Shown piece after piece: positions 1 through 4,737 of a stretch of 5,057 nucleotides of DNA. Source of the stretch: Clostridiales bacterium UBA3705. GTDB lineage: Bacteria > Bacillota_A > Clostridia > Oscillospirales > Oscillospiraceae. Both the position numbers and the translations under genes were made by a program. The notes under the pieces are model-generated. The model worked only from the letters and a program-made list of their open reading frames with translations, was not told the origin of the DNA and made no database searches. Position 1 is the first letter of the stretch. Every line of letters starts with the position of its first letter. The DNA lies in the NCBI GenBank assembly GCA_002372735.1, contig DFIE01000155.1:1-5057 (forward strand). Reading direction: 5' to 3'.

Positions 1-73
1 TGTGGGCATCCGCCCCTACGGGGCAGCGGGTACGTTTCCAGGTAGCCCCGGTGGGGTGGGGGCTCTTCCGATA
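1..73. other. GC-rich palindromic intergenic DNA at left edge
   Basis: No gene is supported here. Two small palindromes are visible: GCCCC-tac-GGGGC at 12-24 and CCCC-ggt-GGGG at 46-56. The first 16 bases contain CATCCGCCCC. Together with the leading TG this could be the right half of a larger palindrome of the form GGCGGATG-TGGG-CATCCGCC whose left arm lies outside the window. That would fit a dispersed REP-like repeat, but the missing half makes this a guess. The stretch lies beyond the terminator of the lysR-DUF554 operon. Confidence 0.3.
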
Positions 74-109
74 CAAAAAACCGTGCGGGCTGCGGCGCCT
101 GCACGGTTT
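74..109 (-). terminator. Rho-independent terminator of the lysR-DUF554 operon
   Basis: Read on the minus strand, AAACCGTGCAGGC pairs with GCCCGCACGGTTT (plus-strand arms 78-90 and 97-109) with one A-C mismatch and a 6-base loop. The stem runs into six T residues (plus-strand A's 75-80). It begins 10 bases after the stop codon of the DUF554 gene, the expected place for an intrinsic terminator. On the plus strand the mismatch becomes a G-U pair, but only a short T run follows, so termination of the minus-strand operon is the better reading. Confidence 0.8.
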
Positions 110-119
110 GCTTGAACAT

Positions 120-839
120 TTAAAACCCGATGGGCAAATAGGCTGCGGCCACCGCCAGCACCAGGGCCGGCAGCAGGTTCGCCGCCCGGATCTTGTTGCC
201 CCACACCAGGTTCACCCCGATGCAGAAAATCAGCACCGAGCCCACCATGGACAGATAGCTCATGGCCAGGTCCGTCATCAGCGGGGAGATCCACCCCGCC
301 AGCAGGCTGATGCCCCCCTCGATCACAAACACCGGGATCACCGAAAACACGCACCCCTTGCCCAAGGAGCTGGTCAGCACCATCACAATCACCAGGTCCA
401 GGATGCTCTTGGCCCCCAGGGTGGTCCAGTCTCCGGTGAGACCGTCCTGCAGGGCCCCTACCACCGTCATGGCCCCCACGCAGGTGGTCATGGAGGCGGT
501 GAGAAAGCCGTTTACAAAGTTCTGGTCCTTGGCGCTGCCGGTCTTCTCCTTCAGCCACTGGCCAAAGCGCTCAAAGCCCCGGTCAATGTTCAGCAGCTCG
601 CCGATCAGCCCGCCCAGGGCCACGCAGAGAATGATCAGCATGGACCCGCCCCCGGCCAGACTCTTCCCGTCTAGGGGGAGCATATACCGCAGGGCCCCGG
701 CAATGCTTAAAAACAGGGTGCTGATGCCGCAGGCCATGGTCAGGGTCTGCTGGAACCGGGGCTTGAGCAGCTTGCCGAAAAAGTGGCCCAGCACGCCCCC
801 GGCCAGCACCGCCGCGGTATTGATGATGGTTCCGGTCAT
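120..839 (-). CDS. DUF554 family membrane protein (YqgA/YdfK-like)
   Basis: A 239-residue hydrophobic protein with the hallmarks of DUF554, the family of E. coli YqgA and Bacillus YdfK. These are an N-terminal GTIINTAAVLAGGVLG glycine-rich helix (residues 3-18), the CVGAMTVVGALQDGLTGD signature in the middle, and the K-S-x-L-D motif after it. About six or seven membrane segments are visible: roughly 3-22, 32-52, 65-84, around the CVGAM motif, and three more toward the C terminus. Length is normal for the family. The biochemical role of DUF554 proteins is unknown; transport is usually assumed. ATG at 839 is preceded by AGAGGAA about 7 bases upstream. The gene follows lysR by 20 bases on the same strand, so the two are probably co-transcribed and the DUF554 protein may be a target of that regulator. 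I am sure of the family and not of any function. Confidence 0.9.
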   Translation of the reverse strand: MTGTIINTAAVLAGGVLGHFFGKLLKPRFQQTLTMACGISTLFLSIAGALRYMLPLDGKSLAGGGSMLIILCVALGGLIGELLNIDRGFERFGQWLKEKTGSAKDQNFVNGFLTASMTTCVGAMTVVGALQDGLTGDWTTLGAKSILDLVIVMVLTSSLGKGCVFSVIPVFVIEGGISLLAGWISPLMTDLAMSYLSMVGSVLIFCIGVNLVWGNKIRAANLLPALVLAVAAAYLPIGF

Positions 840-859
840 GGGAGATTCCTCTTGTTTGC

Positions 860-1747
860 TCAGATTTGCGTTGCCCGGCCGCCGTGGAACACCTCCAGCA
901 GGGCCAGGCGGAAGACCTCCACCGAGGCGGAGTTGGTGTTGCCCCGCCAGGCCAGGGCCACGGGGATGGTCTCTTCAATGTCCATGTGCAGCAGCAGGGG
1001 GTGGTGCAGAATGTAGCACCACTGGTCCAGCAGGGCCACCCCCAGGCCGTTCTCTACGTAGGAGTAGACCGTCTCCTGGTTGGGCAGGGTGCGGAACCGG
1101 GGCACAAAGTGGAAGGCCTGGAAGGTGTTTTCGTTCTCCCGCACCAGCTGGCGGATCAGCGGGTCGTCGGCGATGAGAAAGTCGTAGGGATACAGATCCG
1201 CCGGGGAGCTCAGGCTTGCGGCGTCGGGCAGGCGCTTGGAATAGGCCACCGTGCGGCGGATGGAGGTCAGGCGCTCGGTTTCAAACTCCCGGCTCAGCAT
1301 GAGATAGTTCTCCAGGGCGATCACCGCGTCCAGCCGCTTCTCCCGCAGGGCGGTAACCAGACTTTGAAAGTGCAGGCACTCGTAGGACACCCGGAACCCC
1401 GGGGACCGCTGCTTGCACAGGGCAATGGCCTGGGGCAGATAGTCCGCAGTGTGCCAGCCCAGATTCACCCCCAGCCGCAGCATGGGCACGTTGTCAGACA
1501 GGGCCCGGCGGGTGTGGGCCAGCTCCAGGGCCGTGCGCTGGAAGAGATTGAAGTACGCCTTGCCCGCCTCGGTGAGCCGCACCTTGCGGTTGCTCTCCCG
1601 GGTGAACAGACGGGCGCCCAGCTCCTGCTCCAGAGAGGAGATGTACCGGCTCACCGCCGGCTGGGGCAGCATCATATTCTCCGCCGCCCGGGTGAAATTC
1701 AGCAGCCTGGCCGCCTCAAGAAAGCATTCGATTTGCCGGTCGTTCAT
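860..1747 (-). CDS. LysR-type transcriptional regulator
   Basis: A 295-residue LysR-family regulator of standard length. Residues 1-60 are the winged helix-turn-helix: RQIECFLEAA, then FTRAAENMMLPQPAVSRYIS as the HTH proper, then SLEQELGARLF and the RKVRLTEAGKAYF wing. A linker helix follows, and from about residue 88 (PMLRLGVN) the periplasmic-binding-protein-like effector domain. The effector domain keeps ordinary features such as YVENGLGVALLDQW. I place the start at ATG 1747 rather than the in-frame GTG at 1756: the GTG lies inside the only good ribosome site (AAAGGTG), which is correctly spaced for the ATG. The effector is unknown. The gene is the first of an operon with a DUF554 membrane protein. 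It is not divergent from its neighbour, so its own operon is as likely a target as the distant propeller/flavodoxin promoter. A multi-hairpin repeat element lies directly upstream. Confidence 0.93.
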   Translation of the reverse strand: MNDRQIECFLEAARLLNFTRAAENMMLPQPAVSRYISSLEQELGARLFTRESNRKVRLTEAGKAYFNLFQRTALELAHTRRALSDNVPMLRLGVNLGWHTADYLPQAIALCKQRSPGFRVSYECLHFQSLVTALREKRLDAVIALENYLMLSREFETERLTSIRRTVAYSKRLPDAASLSSPADLYPYDFLIADDPLIRQLVRENENTFQAFHFVPRFRTLPNQETVYSYVENGLGVALLDQWCYILHHPLLLHMDIEETIPVALAWRGNTNSASVEVFRLALLEVFHGGRATQI

Positions 1748-1753
1748 GACTGT

Positions 1754-1760
1754 CACCTTT
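1754..1760 (-). promoter_or_regulatory. Ribosome binding site deciding the lysR start
   Basis: On the minus strand AAAGGTG sits 6 bases before ATG 1747. The alternative GTG start at 1756 is formed by the last three bases of this same motif, so it could not use it. The upstream AGGAA lies only 2-3 bases from that GTG. The ATG is therefore the supported start. Confidence 0.65.
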
Positions 1761-1790
1761 CCTGCGAGTTTTGTGCGGAAGTGTCTGTCT

Positions 1791-1798
1791 TTATACTA
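1791..1798. repeat. Left copy of 8-bp flanking direct repeat (possible target-site duplication)
   Basis: TTATACTA here is repeated exactly at 1983-1990, on the other side of the multi-hairpin element. This looks like a target-site duplication of an inserted element. However, the right copy lies in a tandem TATAC tract and overlaps the terminal inverted repeat, so chance or element-internal sequence remains possible. Confidence 0.4.
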
Positions 1799-1983
1799 GA
1801 ATGCAATAAAACCATTTAGGAAATGGTTTTATTCGCCGAATGCTCCCGGCATTCGGCGCACCGCATGAAATGCGGTGGCATTCGTACGTACAATATCTGA
1901 ACATGCCAAGCATAATTGCTTGGCATCTGCGGCATTTGCCGCAGGCAATAAAACGATTTCATCGTTTTATTGCAGTCCAGTAT
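1793..1983. mobile_element. Six-hairpin MITE/REP-like palindromic element
   Basis: A non-coding unit of about 191 bp. Its ends are imperfect inverted repeats: 1793-1812 matches the reverse complement of 1964-1983 at 18 of 20 bases and continues inward to 20 of 23. Inside are six consecutive hairpins. H1 is 13 bp (1805-1817/1821-1833); H2 is 10 bp (1834-1843/1849-1858); H3 is 8 bp (1859-1866/1870-1877). After a 25-base spacer come H4, 10 bp (1903-1912/1917-1926); H5, 7-8 bp (1927-1934/1937-1944); and H6, 13 bp (1945-1957/1961-1973). All are perfect over the stated arms. H1 and H6 share GCAATAAAAC. The spacer has the palindrome GTACGTAC (1884-1891). No transposase is present, so a MITE-like or REP/BIME-like element mobilised in trans is the best reading; a structured RNA is the alternative. 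Confidence 0.7.
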
Positions 1984-2006
1984 TATACTATACTATATTC
2001 CGTCAA
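1979..2006 (-). promoter_or_regulatory. Weak candidate promoter reading into the hairpin element toward lysR
   Basis: On the minus strand TTGACG (2001-2006) matches five of six bases of the -35 consensus, and AATACT (1979-1984) matches four of six of the -10, with a 16-base spacer. A better -10, TATAAT (1982-1987), is only 13 bases from that -35. If it is used, the whole hairpin element would be transcribed as a leader of more than 200 bases ahead of lysR. Weak evidence in an AT-rich stretch. Confidence 0.25.
1983..1990. repeat. Right copy of 8-bp flanking direct repeat
   Basis: Exact second copy of TTATACTA (first at 1791-1798), just outside the right end of the hairpin array. It is followed by another partial TACTATA unit, so this end is AT-repetitive. 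Confidence 0.4.
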
Positions 2007-2027
2007 AAAAGAAAATACATAATCCAG

Positions 2028-2066
2028 AAAAAATGCACCGGGACCGGCAAATTTTGCCGGTCCCGG
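2028..2066 (-). terminator. Terminator of the propeller gene
   Basis: A strong GC-rich hairpin has arms CCGGGACCGGCA (2038-2049) and TGCCGGTCCCGG (2055-2066), 12 bp perfect with a 5-base loop. It begins 16 bases beyond the stop codon of the LVIVD gene. On the minus strand it is followed after 4 bases by six T residues (plus-strand A's 2028-2033). The short gap between stem and T run is slightly atypical, but position and stability support an intrinsic terminator. Confidence 0.7.
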
Positions 2067-2081
2067 CGGCGTTTTGCCCGG

Positions 2082-3464
2082 TTACACCAGGCAGCGCAGA
2101 ATGTACACGCCGTCGTGCAGGGCGTTGAGGTAGATGTAACCCCGGTCGTCCACCACCAGGTCCTCGGCGGTGCCCAGGGGCTTGTTGTGCATGGGCACGT
2201 CAAAGCAGAGCTTTTCCGGGTTGGGGGGGATGAAGTAGGCAATCTCCTTGGGCACGTAGGGGTCGGAGAAGTCGTACACCCGCAATCCCGCGTGGAAGTA
2301 GCAGTCGTAGATCCGGTCGGCCCGGTCCTCGATCCAGGTCTTGTGGGTCATGGGCTCGTGGAGATTGTGGGGGCCGAAGGAGGTGGGGAAGTCCTGCCCC
2401 AGCTGGTTGAAGTTCTTGTAGGGGAAGCCCTCGGGCACCTCGGGATAGGGGAAGATGGAGATCAGCACCGGGTCGGTGGGATCGGACACGTCAAAGGCCT
2501 CGATGCCGCAGAAGGCGTGGACGCCGAACCTGTCAAACTCGTGCTTGGAGTAGGTCCACTGCCGCTCGCCCTCCTGCATACCCACGGCGTAGCGGGTGCC
2601 GTGGACGGGCATAAAGGTGTGGCACAGGGCGCCGCCGAACTTGGTGGCAAAGGGCGGGGTCATTTTGCACTCGCCCACCACCTGGGGCACCTTGGGGTTG
2701 GAGATGTCCAGGATCTTGAAGCCCGCGCCGGCGCAGCTGATGTACACCAGGTTGGAGTCGGTTTCGGCATAGGGGAAGTGGACAAAGCCGGGATAGGTGT
2801 TGTAGCCCTGCCAGCCGTTCCACTCCTTCTTCCGGGTCTTCTCGGTCTGGTTGCCGAAGAACTGGCCGGGGTTCCACCAGCGGCCGGCCTCCACGGGGTG
2901 CTCGGGGTCGGAGATGTCCACAATGCGGTAGATGTAGTCTTTAAAGCCGGAGGCCGTGGCCGCCAGGTGGACGTACCGGCCGCCGTTGTAGGTAAAGCGG
3001 TGCACGCCGGCGCCCCGGCCGTTCTCCGGGTCACCGGTGGACCAGAAGGAGAGCTTCTTGGGGTGCTCGGGGTCGTCCTTCAGGGAGAAGATGTGGATGC
3101 CGCCGGGGGCGGGCTCAAACTTTTCGGGGGCGGGCCCGTGCAGGAAGGGCAGGCAGTTGCCGTTGGCCACGATCATCAAATCGTCGCAGATCTGGACCTT
3201 GGGGGTGGACATATAGGGGTAGATCTCCGGGTCCATCACGGGCATGTACTGCACGTGGCGGGGGTTGGCCGGGTCGGTCACGTCCAGGATCTCCACGCCG
3301 TAGCCGAAGAAGCAGCCGCCGTAGAGGTAGTACCGGCCGTCCTTGGTTTTGTAGAGCTGGGACTGGAAGAGGTAGTGGTTGTCACAGTCGTGGTGGGACA
3401 GGACCTCCATGTTCTTGATATAGCCCTCGTTGCCGGGGCTCTTGGCGTAAAACTTTTCGCTCAT
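2082..3464 (-). CDS. LVIVD-repeat beta-propeller protein
   Basis: A 460-residue protein built from LVIVD-type repeats, each ending a blade with a pattern like 'G-hydrophobic-x-hydrophobic-D-h-S-D-P-x-x-P'. Clear copies are at residues 66-78 (GVEILDVTDPANP), 122-135, 178-190 (IVDISDPEHP), 248-260 (GFKILDISNPKVP), 330-342 (GIEAFDVSDPTDP) and 393-405 (GLRVYDFSDPYVP), plus a C-terminal partial copy near 440-457. This suggests a six- or seven-bladed propeller. No signal peptide or membrane segment is visible, so it is probably cytoplasmic, unlike many secreted LVIVD proteins. Conserved-looking histidines (H24-H25, H165, H292, GPHNLHEP at 374-381) could bind metal or substrate; this is inference. 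ATG at 3464 has AGGAGG 7 bases upstream. The gene is monocistronic and divergent from the flavodoxin operon, with which it shares a symmetric promoter region. Family assignment is firm; activity is unknown. Confidence 0.85.
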   Translation of the reverse strand: MSEKFYAKSPGNEGYIKNMEVLSHHDCDNHYLFQSQLYKTKDGRYYLYGGCFFGYGVEILDVTDPANPRHVQYMPVMDPEIYPYMSTPKVQICDDLMIVANGNCLPFLHGPAPEKFEPAPGGIHIFSLKDDPEHPKKLSFWSTGDPENGRGAGVHRFTYNGGRYVHLAATASGFKDYIYRIVDISDPEHPVEAGRWWNPGQFFGNQTEKTRKKEWNGWQGYNTYPGFVHFPYAETDSNLVYISCAGAGFKILDISNPKVPQVVGECKMTPPFATKFGGALCHTFMPVHGTRYAVGMQEGERQWTYSKHEFDRFGVHAFCGIEAFDVSDPTDPVLISIFPYPEVPEGFPYKNFNQLGQDFPTSFGPHNLHEPMTHKTWIEDRADRIYDCYFHAGLRVYDFSDPYVPKEIAYFIPPNPEKLCFDVPMHNKPLGTAEDLVVDDRGYIYLNALHDGVYILRCLV

Positions 3465-3522
3465 GGCTGCGCCTCCTGTTGTAATTCCGCCCCCGGAGGG
3501 GTCGGTGGGGTTGCTTTTTGCC

Positions 3523-3559
3523 TGATTCCATTATAAACCGCCCCGCGGGGGAATGCCAA
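3523..3559 (-). promoter_or_regulatory. Sigma-A promoter of the propeller gene
   Basis: On the minus strand -35 TTGGCA (3554-3559, five of six consensus bases) and a perfect -10 TATAAT (3530-3535) are separated by 18 bases. The predicted start is near 3523, giving a leader of about 59 bases. The -10 and the following bases (TTATAATGGAATCAGGCA) mirror the promoter of the flavodoxin gene on the other side of the dyad. The spacer is unusually GC-rich. Confidence 0.75.
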
Positions 3560-3566
3560 TGCCAAT
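3552..3566. promoter_or_regulatory. Overlapping AATGCCAAT direct repeats
   Basis: AATGCCAAT occurs at 3552-3560 and again at 3558-3566, and once inverted as ATTGGCATT at 3611-3619. The proximal copy is also the -35 of the propeller promoter. The distal copy mirrors 3611-3619 exactly about the shared dyad, so these may be flanking half-sites for a regulator. Confidence 0.5.
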
Positions 3567-3571
3567 TCCTC

Positions 3572-3605
3572 AATTTTATCATAACAATAATGTTATCATA
3601 AAATT
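3572..3605. promoter_or_regulatory. Candidate central operator: twin TTATCATAA boxes in an inverted repeat
   Basis: Arms of 15 bases (3572-3586 and 3591-3605) pair with a single C-C mismatch around a 4-base centre. Each arm contains TTATCATAA (3576-3584 and 3593-3601), itself palindromic around its central C, and the two boxes start 17 bp apart. AT-rich dyads of this form between divergent genes are typical protein-binding sites. The binding protein is unknown. Confidence 0.6.
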
Positions 3606-3618
3606 CAAATATTGGCAT

Positions 3619-3654
3619 TTTCCATTTTGGTGATATCGCCTTATAATGAATTCA
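3619..3654 (+). promoter_or_regulatory. Sigma-A promoter of the flavodoxin operon
   Basis: -35 TTTCCA (3619-3624, four of six consensus) and perfect -10 TATAAT (3642-3647) are separated by 17 bases. Predicted start is near A3654, giving a leader of about 58 bases, almost the same length as the divergent transcript's. The conserved ATTGGCATT lies immediately upstream of and touching the -35, as expected for an activator or repressor site. Confidence 0.7.
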
Positions 3655-3711
3655 GGCACAAATTGAAACCCGTCAGTTTATACAAACGACACATTTTAGG
3701 AGGTAAATGAC

Positions 3712-4704
3712 ATGAAAATCCTGGGACTCTCCTGCGGGACCAAAAACGGCAACAACGACACCATGTGCCGCGTGGCACTGGAGGCTGCCCGTGAGGCGGG
3801 CGCCGAGATCGAATTCATCCACGTGTTTGACTGGGACATCAAGTACTGCACCGGCTGCGTGGCCTGCTCCAAGGGCCTGGTCATGGGCAAGGGCATGATC
3901 TGCACCCAGCGCGACGACTATGCCGCCCTGTACAACAAGATGGTGGAGGCCGACGGCGTGCTGGTGGTGGATCCCATCTACGAGTCCGGCGGCTCCGGCC
4001 TGTTCCACGTGCTCACCGACCGCATGGGTCCCGGCCACGACACCGGCATGCTGCTCATGCTGGACGGCAAGCTGAAGGAGCAGGGCAAGGAGGGCCTGAA
4101 CCCCCGGATTTTCCAGCAGAAGGCCATCTCCTTTGTGGGCATCGGCGGCTCTGACTGGGCTGTCCGCGTGGAGACCGACCACGCCATGCTGGCCATGTCC
4201 CCCGGCTGGAAGGTCGTGGACAACGACTTCTTCTCCTGGTCCAAGGACGTCATCATGCAGGACGACAAGATCGAGCGGATGAAGGAAATCGGCCGCAACC
4301 TGGTGGAGGCTGCCCAGTACATCATTGACAACCACGTGATGATCCCCGGCTCCGACGAGCTGGATCTGTGGAAGGGCAAGAAGGGCGTGTGCCCCCACTG
4401 CCACGGCAACGCCATCTACATCTTCCCCGAGACCAACCACGCGGTGTGCGAGCTCTGCGGCCTGGAGGGCCACCTGGAGCTGCAGGAAGGCGCCATGCGT
4501 CTGGTGGCCGACCCCGAGCTGGGCGAAAACGGCCAGATCTGGCACTGCCACGACCTGCTCTCCGGCAAGGCTGCCCACGGCAAGGACATCTTTGAAAACG
4601 AGAGCAAGCTGATGAACCTGTTCCGCGACCCCGAGTTCAAGGCCCGCAAGGCCCACTACACCGCGGTGGTGGAGGCCACCCCCTCCCCCTCCAAGGCCAA
4701 GTGA
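3712..4704 (+). CDS. Flavodoxin-fold oxidoreductase with four-Cys zinc-ribbon-like insert
   Basis: A 330-residue protein. Residues 1-110 are an NADPH-dependent FMN reductase/flavodoxin-like domain: beta-strand MKILGLS, phosphate loop CGTKNGNNDTM (8-18) in place of the usual SGSPRKGGNT, then the family's cysteine cluster YCTGCVAC (C46, C49, C52) with C64. After that come ADGVLVVDPIYESGGSGLFHVLTDR (79-103), matching the 'ADGiilgsPvY...g.lK.f.DR' FMN loop. Residues 227-249 carry CPHC...CELC (C227, C230, C246, C249), a zinc-ribbon or rubredoxin-like knuckle not found in minimal family members. WHCHD at 277-281 adds further ligands. The protein is soluble and cytoplasmic and probably binds FMN. 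The start is supported by AGGAGG 8 bases upstream. It is the first gene of an operon and divergent from the LVIVD gene. Substrate unknown; a redox step on a small organic molecule is an inference. Confidence 0.82.
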   Translation: MKILGLSCGTKNGNNDTMCRVALEAAREAGAEIEFIHVFDWDIKYCTGCVACSKGLVMGKGMICTQRDDYAALYNKMVEADGVLVVDPIYESGGSGLFHVLTDRMGPGHDTGMLLMLDGKLKEQGKEGLNPRIFQQKAISFVGIGGSDWAVRVETDHAMLAMSPGWKVVDNDFFSWSKDVIMQDDKIERMKEIGRNLVEAAQYIIDNHVMIPGSDELDLWKGKKGVCPHCHGNAIYIFPETNHAVCELCGLEGHLELQEGAMRLVADPELGENGQIWHCHDLLSGKAAHGKDIFENESKLMNLFRDPEFKARKAHYTAVVEATPSPSKAK

Positions 4705-4737
4705 TCCGCCCCGCACAGTCAAAAAGGAGATTCTGTT

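Larger units (their letters stand above)
1748..2081. other. Intergenic region between lysR and the propeller gene
   Basis: This 334-base gap contains no credible coding region. Its contents from left to right are: the lysR ribosome site and untranslated leader (1748-1790), a multi-hairpin palindromic element (about 1793-1983), a tandem TATAC-rich AT tract (1983-1999), an A-rich stretch (2005-2033), and the terminator of the propeller gene. Base composition is much more AT-rich than the flanking genes. On the minus strand a weak lysR -10 candidate, TATAAA at 1790-1795, has no good -35 at 17 bases. Confidence 0.8.
3517..3660. promoter_or_regulatory. Symmetric divergent promoter/operator region (dyad axis at 3588.5)
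   Basis: The left 72 bases (3517-3588), reverse-complemented, align without gaps to the right 72 bases (3589-3660) at 46 of 72 positions, in three conserved blocks. The central block covers the inner 17 positions (15 match). An outer block of 9 identical bases is ATTGGCATT (3611-3619 against 3558-3566). The promoter block of 20 positions (17 match) holds TTATAAT and TCAGGCA. Only the segments between TTGGCA and the -10 boxes diverge. This looks like a duplicated, inverted control module serving both transcripts. Confidence 0.75.

Noticed and set aside
262..1176. Plus-strand open frame of 304 codons
   Set aside because: It overlaps the recognisable DUF554 and LysR genes on the other strand, and its Pro/Arg/Ser-rich composition is typical of a shadow frame.
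1748..1756. GTG start at 1756 for LysR (298 residues)
   Set aside because: The GTG lies within the AAAGGTG ribosome site that is properly spaced for ATG 1747, and the added residues M-T-V are not part of the family's N terminus.
1803..1973. Tandem palindromes considered as a CRISPR array
   Set aside because: The hairpins differ from each other in sequence and there are no regularly spaced unique spacers and no cas genes.
1840..2022. Small 60-codon plus-strand frame within the intergenic region
   Set aside because: It runs through the hairpins of the palindromic element, has no ribosome site and resembles no protein; its openness is explained by the AT-rich repeat.
3488..3506. GC-rich hairpin in the leader of the propeller gene
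   Set aside because: Only a 4-bp CCCC/GGGG stem with a 3-base loop can be drawn and no T run follows, so it is not a credible attenuator.
1875..3536. Long plus-strand open frame of 553 codons
   Set aside because: It is antisense to the LVIVD gene, whose repeats are recognisable. The translation is dominated by Val/Gly/His/Leu as expected of a reverse-strand shadow in GC-rich DNA, and it starts inside the hairpin element with no ribosome site.
3655..3711. Possible riboswitch in the 58-base flavodoxin leader
   Set aside because: The leader is short and AT-rich, with no stable stem, terminator or recognisable aptamer core.
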